DNA from: Bacteroidales bacterium
GTDB lineage: Bacteria; Bacteroidota; Bacteroidia; Bacteroidales; UBA932
DNA length: 64,000 nt
NCBI GenBank assembly: GCA_017399905.1
Contig: JAFQAR010000103.1
Span: 22,590 to 86,589, forward strand
Reading direction: 5' to 3'
A program made the translations under genes and the position numbers. Each line of letters starts with the position of its first letter. Position 1 is the first letter of the stretch. Under the pieces are notes generated by a model. The model saw only the letters and a program-made list of their open reading frames with translations, was not told the origin of the DNA and did no database searches. This document shows positions 26,799 through 36,519 of this stretch, piece after piece.

Positions 26799-29700
26799 AT
26801 GATGAAAAGGAAAACTCTTGCTCATCTGTTCGGACTTATGGCGTTTCTGCTCCTTACGTCCGTACAATCTTTCGCTCAGAACCTGAACGTTTCAGGTAGG
26901 GTTCTGGATGAAAATGGGGAAGGTCTGATCGGTGCCGGCGTGGTGATCCAAGGAACCACGAAAGGTACGATTACGGACATAGATGGAAATTACGAACTTT
27001 CCGTTCCCCAGGGTGCTACGCTCGAATTTTCTTGCGTGGGCTATGCGACACAGTCGGTCGAGGTCACTGGTTCTCGACTTGATGTGACTCTGGCTCCTGA
27101 CAAGAGATTGATTGACGAGTCTGTAGTCATCGCCTATGGTTCGCAGAACAAGGTCACCATCACGGGTGCCGTTACTGCAGTCAGTGGTGAATCTCTCATG
27201 AAATCACCTGTTGCAAACGTTGCGAACGCGCTTCAGGGTAACCTCCCGGGCGTTTCTGCCGTACAGCCATCAGGTATGCCTGGTGCCGATGAACCGGTCA
27301 TCAGAATCCGTGGCGTCGGATCCCTCAACAGCGCGGAACCTCTCGTTCTCGTCGACGGTGTGGAGCGTCCGTTCTCGCAGCTCGATCCTAACGAAATCGA
27401 GAGTATCTCAGTGCTCAAGGATGCTTCAGCAACTGCCGTATTCGGTGTGCGTGGTGCGAACGGTGTCATCCTCGTGACTACAAAGCGTGGTGAAGTCGGA
27501 AAGGCTTCCGTGACTGCTTCCTTAAGTGCGGCTATGCAGAGCATCTCGCAGTTCGTGGAGTTCACAGACTCATATACATATGGCCAGATGTGGAACTATA
27601 TGGCCATAACCGATGCCCGTCCTATGAGCGAGTGGCCTGGAACGGTGAATATTTCGGACTATACTCCTTATGCAAACGACGGTATACGATTCAGTCAGGA
27701 GGTAATGGAACATTTCCGTCTCGGAGATATGCCTCAGACCTTCCCAAGCATGAACTGGATCGACTATATAATGAATGATACAGCATGGCAGGAGCAGGCC
27801 AATGTGAATGTAAGCGGTGGTACTGACAGAGTAAGATATTTCGTTTCTGCCGGTTTCCTCAATCAGAATTCACTCTTCAAGACCTTCTCAAGCAATAAGA
27901 ACGAGACATTTGACTATCAGCGTCTTAACTATCGTGCGAACCTTGATATCGATATCTCGAAATACAGCCAGCTGAACCTTACTCTCGGAGGCCGTATGCA
28001 GGACCGCAACACCATGGGTGGCGGTGAGGGTTTCCTCTTCCGTTATCTTCAGGGCGCGACTCCATATGCAGGAGCAGGAATCGACGAGCAGGGACGCCAT
28101 ATCGTTTCGGATCCTTCTATTGTCGGACCTTTTGACCGTTCTGCTCTCTCGAACTACTACAACCTCGGTTATGTGAACGAGAGTACGAATGTCCTCAACT
28201 TCGACATTCAGTACAAGCTTGACATGAGCTTCCTTACCAAGGGTCTGGATTTCAAGGTGAAGGCATCTTACAACTCTGAATATACGGCACAGAAGAACCG
28301 TCAGAACGGTTTCGGTACAGGTGTCCAGTATATCGCTACCCTCGTAAACGGCGAAGAAGTCCTCAGAAAGGAGGATGTGACCTGGCCTATTCCTTACAAT
28401 GAAGCTAAATGGGGAAGCCGTAACTGGTATGCTGAGGCAAGTTTCAACTATGCCCGCAGATTCGGCAAGCATAATGTAGGCGCCCTCCTTCTCTACAACC
28501 AGAGCAAGAGCTATTATCCTTGGGATTCTGACAACAGTCTCTATCAGTCCATCCCTAAGGGTTATGTAGGTCTTGTAGGACGCGTGACTTACGACTATGA
28601 TACCAAGTATCTCCTTGACTTCAACATCGGTTATAACGGTTCCGAAAACTTTGCTCCAGGCAAGCGTTATGGTCTCTTCCCTTCAGTCTCTGTAGGTTGG
28701 ATTCCTTCGCAGGAAAAGTGGTGGGAGCCGGTCAAGAACGTTGTCAGCTACCTTAAGTTCCGTGCTTCATACGGTCTTGTAGGTAATGATAGTACAAACG
28801 GTGCGCGTTTCCTTTATCTGCCAGGTGCATGGCAGTTCTATCAGGGATCGATGACAGTGAATCCTCAGGATCGTGGAACCAACTTCGGTACAAACGGAAA
28901 CTGGCTCCAGGCTGTAAAGGAACTTACTGCAGGTAACCCTAATGTGACCTGGGAAAAGGCGACCAAGATCAATGTCGGTGTGGATGCGGGATTCTTCAAG
29001 GATCAGCTCCATGCATATGTGGACTTCTTCTGGGAAGACCGTAAGGACATCCTCGTGTCAAACGCATCTACACTTTCTGCGGTTACATCACTTCCTTCAA
29101 GCTATGTGAACGAAGGACGCGTGAAGAACCACGGTTTCGAGGTTACATTGAACTGGGAGCAGAAGTTCGGAGATTTCCGTTACTCTATCTCTCCTAACTT
29201 TGCATTTGCGAAGAATAAAGTTATCGAGATGCTTGAGGTGAAGCCTATGTATGACTATCTGAGCCACACTGGACTTCCTGTAGGACAGCGTTTCGGTTAT
29301 GACCTCTTCGAGTTCTATCAGGAGGGTACCGAGGAGCGTTATTATGAGAAGTATGGCGTTGAGATGCCTGATCAGAATATTGAACTCAAATACGGTGACT
29401 GTGTCTATGTTGACCTGAATGACGACGGAATCATTGACCAGAACGACCAGAAGCCTCTCGGCTATACCGACAACCCTGAGATCACATATTCGGTGAACTT
29501 CAACTTCCAGTGGAAGGGTCTCGACTTCTCTATGCTGTGGATCGGTGCCGACCACGTGAGCCGTTCATTGAACGGATACTTCCGTGCTCAGTTCGGTTCT
29601 ACAAACACGTCTGCCCTCACTCAGTGGGTTGCCGACAACTCATGGACAGAAGATAATCCTGATGCGATCCTGCCTCGTATATCCATCACAAACCGTGTAC

Positions 29701-29957
29701 ACAACAACCGTGATTCACAGGCATGGATCATTGATTCGAAGTATGTACGTCTGAAGAACGTAGAGCTCGGTTATACATTTACCCCTAAGAAGAAGTCGTT
29801 CTTCAATTATATAAGGGTATATGCTTCCGGAAACAACCTTCTCACTTTCGCGGACTTCAAGGGTAACGACCCTGAAGCTCCTGGATCAGGACTTGACTAT
29901 GGTATGCGATATCCGATGACACGTCTCTTCAACATTGGAGCGCAGTTTAACTTCTAA
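26799..29957 (+). CDS. SusC-like TonB-dependent outer-membrane glycan transporter (first copy)
   Basis: An outer-membrane 22-strand barrel importer of 1052 residues. Order: signal peptide ending near SFAQ, a CarboxypepD_reg-like domain (about 28-105: SGRVLDENGEGLIGAGVVIQ), the TonB plug (IRIRGVGSLNSAEPLVLVDG, SVLKDASATAVFGVRGANGV), then the barrel, ending with an aromatic Phe. It imports an oligosaccharide together with the SusD partner 12 bases downstream, powered by TonB. It heads a five-gene transport operon. The substrate cannot be inferred because no enzyme is encoded here. Confidence 0.95.
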   Translation: MMKRKTLAHLFGLMAFLLLTSVQSFAQNLNVSGRVLDENGEGLIGAGVVIQGTTKGTITDIDGNYELSVPQGATLEFSCVGYATQSVEVTGSRLDVTLAPDKRLIDESVVIAYGSQNKVTITGAVTAVSGESLMKSPVANVANALQGNLPGVSAVQPSGMPGADEPVIRIRGVGSLNSAEPLVLVDGVERPFSQLDPNEIESISVLKDASATAVFGVRGANGVILVTTKRGEVGKASVTASLSAAMQSISQFVEFTDSYTYGQMWNYMAITDARPMSEWPGTVNISDYTPYANDGIRFSQEVMEHFRLGDMPQTFPSMNWIDYIMNDTAWQEQANVNVSGGTDRVRYFVSAGFLNQNSLFKTFSSNKNETFDYQRLNYRANLDIDISKYSQLNLTLGGRMQDRNTMGGGEGFLFRYLQGATPYAGAGIDEQGRHIVSDPSIVGPFDRSALSNYYNLGYVNESTNVLNFDIQYKLDMSFLTKGLDFKVKASYNSEYTAQKNRQNGFGTGVQYIATLVNGEEVLRKEDVTWPIPYNEAKWGSRNWYAEASFNYARRFGKHNVGALLLYNQSKSYYPWDSDNSLYQSIPKGYVGLVGRVTYDYDTKYLLDFNIGYNGSENFAPGKRYGLFPSVSVGWIPSQEKWWEPVKNVVSYLKFRASYGLVGNDSTNGARFLYLPGAWQFYQGSMTVNPQDRGTNFGTNGNWLQAVKELTAGNPNVTWEKATKINVGVDAGFFKDQLHAYVDFFWEDRKDILVSNASTLSAVTSLPSSYVNEGRVKNHGFEVTLNWEQKFGDFRYSISPNFAFAKNKVIEMLEVKPMYDYLSHTGLPVGQRFGYDLFEFYQEGTEERYYEKYGVEMPDQNIELKYGDCVYVDLNDDGIIDQNDQKPLGYTDNPEITYSVNFNFQWKGLDFSMLWIGADHVSRSLNGYFRAQFGSTNTSALTQWVADNSWTEDNPDAILPRISITNRVHNNRDSQAWIIDSKYVRLKNVELGYTFTPKKKSFFNYIRVYASGNNLLTFADFKGNDPEAPGSGLDYGMRYPMTRLFNIGAQFNF

Positions 29958-29969
29958 TCGCTATACGAA

Positions 29970-32003
29970 ATGAAAAAGATATTGAATAATATACTTGTTC
30001 TGGGAATCTGTGCAGCCTTCTTCAGCACATCGTGCGTTGAGAAGTTTGCTGTAGGTGATGCCTTTCTTGAGAAGGCTCCAGGCGTTGATGTCAATATAGA
30101 TACCGTATTCACGAATGCTGAATACACCCGTAACTTCCTGTGGGGTGCATACGGACAGATATATTGTACATATACTTCCGGAAACATGATGAACGGTGCG
30201 CCTATCGACGCCCTTTCTGACTCATATCATTGTTACTGCGGCTGGGGTGGCCCTATCCAGAGCTACTATCCTGGCGGACTTACTGAAGATGCCCAGGATA
30301 CCGAAGACGGTAACTTCCAGGGTAAATTCTCTTATTCGACAATAACAGGAGGTCTTAACTCTGATTCTGGCGGACGAGTATCGATATATGAGACCGTGCG
30401 TAAGTGCTGGCAGCTTATCGAGAACATCGACAGGGTTCCGGACATGTCGGATGACGAGAAGAGCCGTCTCCGTGGTGAGGCCTACACCATCATGGCAAGC
30501 CGTTATTTCGACGCCTTCCGTAATTTCGGTGGTCTCTGCCTCGCAAAGAAGGCATATGCGGTAGGTGAGAATTTCGAGGACGGACGTGCAACCGCATGGG
30601 AGACCGTAGAGTTCATCGACTCTCTCATCGTATGTGCAATTGATGAGCCTGGTTTCATCTGGAATATTCCTGATGCAGATCAGGGACAGTGGTCAGGCCG
30701 TCTTACAAAGGCTTCTGCAATGGCACTCCGTGCAAAGGTGTGGATGTTCGCTGCGTCGCCTCTCTTCAACAACGACAAGCCATATATGGAGTACAATCCT
30801 CTTAAGGTGAACGAGTTCACAAACATCGAGCATGTATGGTTCGGAAAAGAGGATCCTACTCTCTGGAACCGTTGTCTTGAATATTGCAACGACTTTTTTG
30901 AGGAAAATGCTGCAAACGGCGACTATTATCAGCTGATTCAGCCTGCAACGCAGGATGAGGGCGGTTACCGTATGGCTTACAGAAGGGCTTACAGATATCG
31001 CAATGACGCTACAAATCATGAGAAGCTTTTTGATGCTCACCCTACACAGTGGATTTCAAGTACCGGTGCAGACGGTGTCATTACAGAAAACGGCTGGGGC
31101 TGGGGCTGGAGAGGCTTCGCTCTTGACTGTCTGCGTCAGGGAGGAGCAGTTCCTACAAACGAGCTGATGGAATGTTTCGGCATGCAGGACGGACGTAATT
31201 TCCCATATGCTGACATTTATGGTGCCGGTAACAATCCTGACGGTATAGATATGTTTGCAGACCGTGACCCTCGTCTGTATGAGACCGTGGTTGTTCCAAG
31301 GGAATCTTTCCCTTCTGGTGTAGTAGGTGACTACTTGGGACAGACATATATCGATACATGGGTGAACGGTGGCATGGCCAAGAATTCAACATATGCAATC
31401 AATGCTGATGATATAGCTACACACTATAAGAAATTCAAGTGGCTGCTCGATTATGACGGTGGAAAGATGGATGACGAGTTCATCGGCGTGTCTTATATCC
31501 GTCTTGCAGAGATGTATCTCATCCGTGCTGAGGCCCGTGCTGAAACAAATGACCCTCAAGGTGCTCTTGATGACCTTCATGTTGTCCGCAGCCGCGTAGG
31601 CCTTGGAAGACTTGAGACAATGAATCCAACCCTGAACCTCAAAGTAAACAAGGAGAATCTGATCAATGAGATTCTTCGTGAAAGAAACTGTGAGATCGGT
31701 GCAGAGTGCGGTGACCGTGTATATGATATGGTTCGCCGTATGCGTAAGGATCTTTTCACCAAGCCTCTCCATGAGATCAGAGTATATCGTCTCGATGAGA
31801 ACGGCAACCGTATGGAAGGTGATGATACTAAATGGGATCCTTCTACTCCTTGGCCAGATTTCGAATACGAGAAGATAAGGATTTCTGTTGGTGCTCGTGC
31901 GTGGTGGAATGAAGGATATTGGACAAACAAATGGTATCTTGATCCACTTTCCCGTATTGAGATTCAGAAAGGATATGGTCTTACTCAGAACCCTGGTTGG
32001 TAA
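29970..32003 (+). CDS. SusD/RagB-like surface glycan-binding lipoprotein (first copy)
   Basis: A cell-surface lipoprotein that captures glycan and forms the lid of its SusC partner. The lipobox gives Cys22 (FFSTSC). The SusD fold is shown by the TPR-like N-terminal half (RGEAYTIMASRYFDAFRNFGG), the typical SYIRLAEMYLIRAEARAET block and the C-terminal aromatic ending GLTQNPGW. At 677 residues it is longer than the usual 500-600, with extra length in the binding-site half. The ending resembles that of the second copy (GQNPGW). Confidence 0.95.
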   Translation: MKKILNNILVLGICAAFFSTSCVEKFAVGDAFLEKAPGVDVNIDTVFTNAEYTRNFLWGAYGQIYCTYTSGNMMNGAPIDALSDSYHCYCGWGGPIQSYYPGGLTEDAQDTEDGNFQGKFSYSTITGGLNSDSGGRVSIYETVRKCWQLIENIDRVPDMSDDEKSRLRGEAYTIMASRYFDAFRNFGGLCLAKKAYAVGENFEDGRATAWETVEFIDSLIVCAIDEPGFIWNIPDADQGQWSGRLTKASAMALRAKVWMFAASPLFNNDKPYMEYNPLKVNEFTNIEHVWFGKEDPTLWNRCLEYCNDFFEENAANGDYYQLIQPATQDEGGYRMAYRRAYRYRNDATNHEKLFDAHPTQWISSTGADGVITENGWGWGWRGFALDCLRQGGAVPTNELMECFGMQDGRNFPYADIYGAGNNPDGIDMFADRDPRLYETVVVPRESFPSGVVGDYLGQTYIDTWVNGGMAKNSTYAINADDIATHYKKFKWLLDYDGGKMDDEFIGVSYIRLAEMYLIRAEARAETNDPQGALDDLHVVRSRVGLGRLETMNPTLNLKVNKENLINEILRERNCEIGAECGDRVYDMVRRMRKDLFTKPLHEIRVYRLDENGNRMEGDDTKWDPSTPWPDFEYEKIRISVGARAWWNEGYWTNKWYLDPLSRIEIQKGYGLTQNPGW

Positions 32004-32021
32004 CAATTAGAACTTATCATT

Positions 32022-34808
32022 ATGAAATTACGTAATATATTTATTTACAGCCTGTTGGGATTCTGTCTGGCTCCTATGACTGCCAATGCTCAGGATAGTC
32101 TCGACGACAAGAAGTCGCAGAAGATCGATCTGGGTTACGGTGTCGAGAGTTCGGAATTCCATACGACAGCTGCTGCCTACACCATTACCGCCGAAGAGCT
32201 CAGCCATACTTCTGCCATTAGTCTTGCTGATGCGCTTTATGGCAAGCTGCTCGGACTTACTGCAGTGCAGAATACCGGTTTCAAAGGTGAAGAGGGCAGA
32301 GGTGCAACATTCAATATCCGTGGCGTCCAGACCACCGGTGAGACAGACATTCTTGTTCTTGTGGACGGTATAGAACGTCCTATCGACAGGATTACCGTAG
32401 AAGAAGTTGAAAGCGTCACTGTCCTCAAGGATGCTGCTGCCGTGGCACTTTACGGACATGAGGCCATAAACGGAGTGCTCCTCGTGAAGACAAAGCGCGG
32501 ACAGGCAGGAAGCGGATTCAACCTTAAGGTAGGTGCTTCTCACAAGCTTCAGTTTGATCCTGATTATGCGGACATGGTAAGTGCATACGACTATGCGAAT
32601 GCTCTTAACATCGCAAGAGTGAATGACGGCAATTCTGTCATGTATTCGGAGGCTGAACTTCAGAAGTTCCTTGACGGCAGCGATCCGTATGTTTATCCAA
32701 ACGTAAACTGGAAGGATGAGGTCTTCAAGAATACTGCACATGAAACCAACGCATACATCTCGATGTATGGAGGCTCCGACAGGGTACAGTATTATTCTCA
32801 GCTCGATTATACCGATGCACGTGGACTCTATGCAAATCCTGATCAGGGTGACTGGAACTCACAGCTCAAGTATTCAAAGGCTAATATCCGTACCAATATT
32901 GACTTTGAGGTGACCAAGTCTACCAGGGTGAAGACCAATATTCTTGCGATCTTCATGGAGACAAACGGCGTCCCTAACATCAATTCCAACGATGCATGGT
33001 GGCATCTTTACAAGGTTCCTGCATCGGCTTTCCCTATAAAGACAGAGAATGGAGTATGGGGTGGTAGCCAGACATATGGCGACTTCAACCTCCTTGCAAA
33101 GACTCAGGGTACAGGTTTCTCTAAGACTCACCAGCGTCAGATCTGGGCGGACATCACTTTGGAGCAGGATCTCGACTTCATCCTCAAGGGCCTCCAGTTC
33201 TATGCAGGCGGATCATACGACAATGCATCCAACACAATTGAGAGACGTAGCAAGGGTTACCAGTACGGATGGAACTATTATGATGCTTCAGGCAATATGC
33301 AGGAGGCTGTCATGGGTACTGTGGAAGACAAGCTCGTGTTCAATCACTGGGTGGATTCACAGTGGCGTGTCGGAACTCTCAAGGCAGGTTTCAAGTATGC
33401 TACCCAGTTTAAGAACGGTGACAACTTCGCTGCTAACCTGAACTACAACATGAAGAGTGAGGTTCGTGACGGACGAAGCAATACATGGTATCGCCAGAAT
33501 GTAAATCTCGCAGCTCACTATGACCATGCGGACAAGTTCATGGCTGACCTCGTCCTTGCAGCTAACGGTTCGAACAGGTCGTATCCTGCAAAGTGGGCGT
33601 TCTCTCCTACTTTGGGTCTCGGATGGGTATATGCAAACAATCCTGAATCAGACTTCCTGAATTTCGGTAAGCTCCGCTTCTCTGCAGGTATCCAGCATAC
33701 TGATTATGTACCTGCTGCAGGCCTGTGGCTTGAGAACTGGAGCGGTTCACACGGTGAATTCATTTATGGTACCAACTTCGGCAGCTCATGGGGCGCATTC
33801 ATGACCCAGTTCCCTACTACAGATTTCAGGCAGGAGGCAGCTTATAAGGTCAATCTCGGTACTGACCTCAAGCTCGCAAGCTGTGTTGACGTGATTGCAG
33901 ACGTATTCTATCAGCAGAGACGCAATATCCTTGTAAGCGCAAATGAACTGAACTCGGCTGTAGTCGGAATCCAGTCCGCTTACGATGACAAGGGTGCTGT
34001 GGCAAGTTATGGAGCAGAGCTCGGTTTCCGTATTTCGAAGACTTTCGCAAATGGTATCAGACTTACTGCAAGCGAATTCTTCACAGCTACAAGAAACAAG
34101 GTTCTTGAGTGGATCGAGACACCTGTATATCCTAACCTTGCGGTTGTAGGTTCTTCAGCAGATGCTGCGCGCGGACTTGTTGCTCTCGGATTCTTCAAGA
34201 GCCAGCAGGAGATCGACAACAGCCCGCTTCAGGAGTTCGGACAGGTGAAGGTAGGTGACATCAAGTATAAGGATATCAATGGTGACAATGTCATCAATGA
34301 GAATGACTACGTGGCTTTTGACTATGGTACTACTTTCCCTGCAATGAACTTTGCATTCAATATAGGACTCGAATACAAGGGTATCGGATTCAATGCAACA
34401 GTACAGTATGGCGGAAACCAGATCAAGAGCCTCCAGTATGTTGACGGCGTATGGGGTGCACTTTCAGACAACAGGAACATGTCGCAGGAATATTACAACA
34501 ACTGCTACGACCTGGCTGGCGACAAGGCTTTGTATCCTCGTCTCTCGACTGCAAACGTTGCAAACAATGCTCAGGCTTCTACCATCTGGTACCGCAATGT
34601 ATCATGGATCAAGCTGCGTGACTGCGAGCTTTATTACAGGTTCCCTGCAAGGCTTCTTGAACGTGCCAAGATTTCGGATGCCAAGGTGTTCGTTCAGGGA
34701 CAGAACCTTCTGTCATTCGACAACATCGGTGTCATGGATGCTGAGAACCTCAACACAGGTTATCCTGTGCTGAAGGCTGTTAACTTTGGACTTTCTGTAG
34801 TATTCTAA
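32022..34808 (+). CDS. SusC-like TonB-dependent outer-membrane transporter (second, shorter copy)
   Basis: 928 residues with a signal peptide ending near ANAQ. It has the plug motifs FNIRGVQTTGETDILVLVDG and SVTVLKDAAAVALYGHEAIN. Unlike the first copy it lacks the N-terminal CarboxypepD_reg-like domain, so the plug starts within about 50 residues of the mature N-terminus. The barrel ends in FGLSVVF, a typical outer-membrane insertion signal. It lies 18 bases after the first SusD and 13 bases before the second. It probably forms a second C/D pair for a different length or form of the same glycan. Confidence 0.94.
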   Translation: MKLRNIFIYSLLGFCLAPMTANAQDSLDDKKSQKIDLGYGVESSEFHTTAAAYTITAEELSHTSAISLADALYGKLLGLTAVQNTGFKGEEGRGATFNIRGVQTTGETDILVLVDGIERPIDRITVEEVESVTVLKDAAAVALYGHEAINGVLLVKTKRGQAGSGFNLKVGASHKLQFDPDYADMVSAYDYANALNIARVNDGNSVMYSEAELQKFLDGSDPYVYPNVNWKDEVFKNTAHETNAYISMYGGSDRVQYYSQLDYTDARGLYANPDQGDWNSQLKYSKANIRTNIDFEVTKSTRVKTNILAIFMETNGVPNINSNDAWWHLYKVPASAFPIKTENGVWGGSQTYGDFNLLAKTQGTGFSKTHQRQIWADITLEQDLDFILKGLQFYAGGSYDNASNTIERRSKGYQYGWNYYDASGNMQEAVMGTVEDKLVFNHWVDSQWRVGTLKAGFKYATQFKNGDNFAANLNYNMKSEVRDGRSNTWYRQNVNLAAHYDHADKFMADLVLAANGSNRSYPAKWAFSPTLGLGWVYANNPESDFLNFGKLRFSAGIQHTDYVPAAGLWLENWSGSHGEFIYGTNFGSSWGAFMTQFPTTDFRQEAAYKVNLGTDLKLASCVDVIADVFYQQRRNILVSANELNSAVVGIQSAYDDKGAVASYGAELGFRISKTFANGIRLTASEFFTATRNKVLEWIETPVYPNLAVVGSSADAARGLVALGFFKSQQEIDNSPLQEFGQVKVGDIKYKDINGDNVINENDYVAFDYGTTFPAMNFAFNIGLEYKGIGFNATVQYGGNQIKSLQYVDGVWGALSDNRNMSQEYYNNCYDLAGDKALYPRLSTANVANNAQASTIWYRNVSWIKLRDCELYYRFPARLLERAKISDAKVFVQGQNLLSFDNIGVMDAENLNTGYPVLKAVNFGLSVVF

Positions 34809-34821
34809 TAAAGAACGACTT

Positions 34822-36498
34822 ATGAAACTTGATAAAATAAGCTTATTCATTTTCACCTGTCTCTTTACGGTGTCGTGTGCGGACCTCAACTACACTGAGG
34901 AAAACACACGAGATGAGGCATGGACCTACGAATACTTTGGTGAAGGTATCAAGAACATGGTATTCGATGTTTACGCACAGGTGTATTCCGGTGAGTTTGA
35001 TTCCAATAGTGCATATTTCCTTGCAGGTGCTACAGATGAGGCCCAGTACGCATTGGAGACAGGTGCAATCAACAACTATGTAAATGGTGGTTGGAGTCCG
35101 GCAAACCCTTATTCAAACACCTGGGTTAAATCCTATAGAGCGATTTCAGAGGTACATATGTATCTTGAGAAGATCAATCAGGCTGACCTTTCGGAGTGGG
35201 AGCACAACGCCGACTACGAAATCTGGAGCCAGCAGCTGGAAATATTCCCTTATGAACTCCGTTTCCTCAGGGCTTACTTCTATTTCGAGCTTTTCAAGAC
35301 CTATGGTGACGTTCCGCTTGTGACCACCACTCTTACAAACGCTCAGGCAAATTCGGTGACACGTACCCCTGCTGAAGAGGTAGTCAAGTTCATCGTTGAC
35401 GAACTTGATGCCATCGCGCCATATCTCCCTGTTTCCTATGCAACGGAAAAAGGTGCTGAGATAGGACGCGCAACACGTGTCGCTGCATTTGCTCTCAAGG
35501 CACGTACTCTCCTTTATGCAGCTTCACCTCTGCATAATAAGACAAATGACAAGGCAAAATGGGCTGAGGCTGCCGAGGCTTGCAAATATATTCTTGACAA
35601 TGCGGCTACATGGGGCTTGAAGCTCAGTTCTTACGGCTCTCTTTGGGGAAATGATGCTTTCTTCAATTCGGAGATCATCTTCGGTATTGGAAGAAATGCA
35701 AGCAATGCCTTCGAGATGGCTCATTATCCTATCGGTGTAGAGAACGGATCTTCAGGAAACTGTCCAACCCAGAGCTTTGTTGACCAGTACGAGTATCAGG
35801 CTGACGGTGTGACTTTCGGCGAGCGTTATCCTGGCAGCATCGACCTCAATTCGGTAGATCCTTATGCGGGTCTGGATCCACGCTTCGCCCTTACAGTCGT
35901 GAAGAACGGTGACGAGTGGCCAAGCAACGGTGCTCAGAAGAAGGTCATCGAGACATTCATGGGAGGTTTCAATGCCGCTCCTAAGTATGGTGCAACTCCT
36001 ACGGGATATTATCTTAAGAAATATGTTGACGGCTCATGTGTGACTACTGCCGACAATCAGAAGACAAGCCGTCATACATGGATCATCTTCCGCCTTGGAG
36101 AGTTCTATCTCAACTATGCTGAGGCTGTTTACAATGCTACCGAAAGCGCAAACGATGCCACTTACGGTATGACTGCAAACGAGGCCATCAACGTTCTCCG
36201 CGGCCGTTCAGATGTTCAGATGCCTGAATTCACTGAAGACGGTGAGGCATGGGTAGAGCGTTATGAGCGTGAGCGTCTTGTGGAGCTTGCTTTCGAGAAC
36301 CATCGTTTCTGGGATGTACGCCGCTGGAAGAAGGCTGACCAGTATTTCAAGACTGTTCAGGTTGCGGAAATCAGCGCTTCAAAACAGCTTACCAGAACGA
36401 CTGTGAACCGTCAGTGGAACGACAAGTACTACTTCTATCCTATTCCACAGACCGAAGTTAAGAAGAACCCTGCCCTTGGACAGAATCCAGGATGGTAA
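34822..36498 (+). CDS. SusD/RagB-like surface glycan-binding lipoprotein (second copy)
   Basis: 558 residues with lipobox Cys19 (LFTVSC). Family blocks are FPYELRFLRAYFYFELFKTYGDVPLV, FRLGEFYLNYAEAVYNA and ERERLVELAFENHRFWDVRRW, with the terminal GQNPGW. This is the canonical RagB/SusD architecture and partners the preceding shorter SusC. It is more typical of the family in length and motifs than the first copy, so the two pairs are not a recent tandem duplication. Confidence 0.95.
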   Translation: MKLDKISLFIFTCLFTVSCADLNYTEENTRDEAWTYEYFGEGIKNMVFDVYAQVYSGEFDSNSAYFLAGATDEAQYALETGAINNYVNGGWSPANPYSNTWVKSYRAISEVHMYLEKINQADLSEWEHNADYEIWSQQLEIFPYELRFLRAYFYFELFKTYGDVPLVTTTLTNAQANSVTRTPAEEVVKFIVDELDAIAPYLPVSYATEKGAEIGRATRVAAFALKARTLLYAASPLHNKTNDKAKWAEAAEACKYILDNAATWGLKLSSYGSLWGNDAFFNSEIIFGIGRNASNAFEMAHYPIGVENGSSGNCPTQSFVDQYEYQADGVTFGERYPGSIDLNSVDPYAGLDPRFALTVVKNGDEWPSNGAQKKVIETFMGGFNAAPKYGATPTGYYLKKYVDGSCVTTADNQKTSRHTWIIFRLGEFYLNYAEAVYNATESANDATYGMTANEAINVLRGRSDVQMPEFTEDGEAWVERYERERLVELAFENHRFWDVRRWKKADQYFKTVQVAEISASKQLTRTTVNRQWNDKYYFYPIPQTEVKKNPALGQNPGW

Positions 36499-36519
36499 TA
36501 ATTAATAAGGAGTTCAATT

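Noticed and set aside
32022-34808. Second SusC as a truncated copy of the first
   Set aside because: It has its own complete signal peptide, plug and barrel end and differs throughout; it only lacks the optional N-terminal domain.
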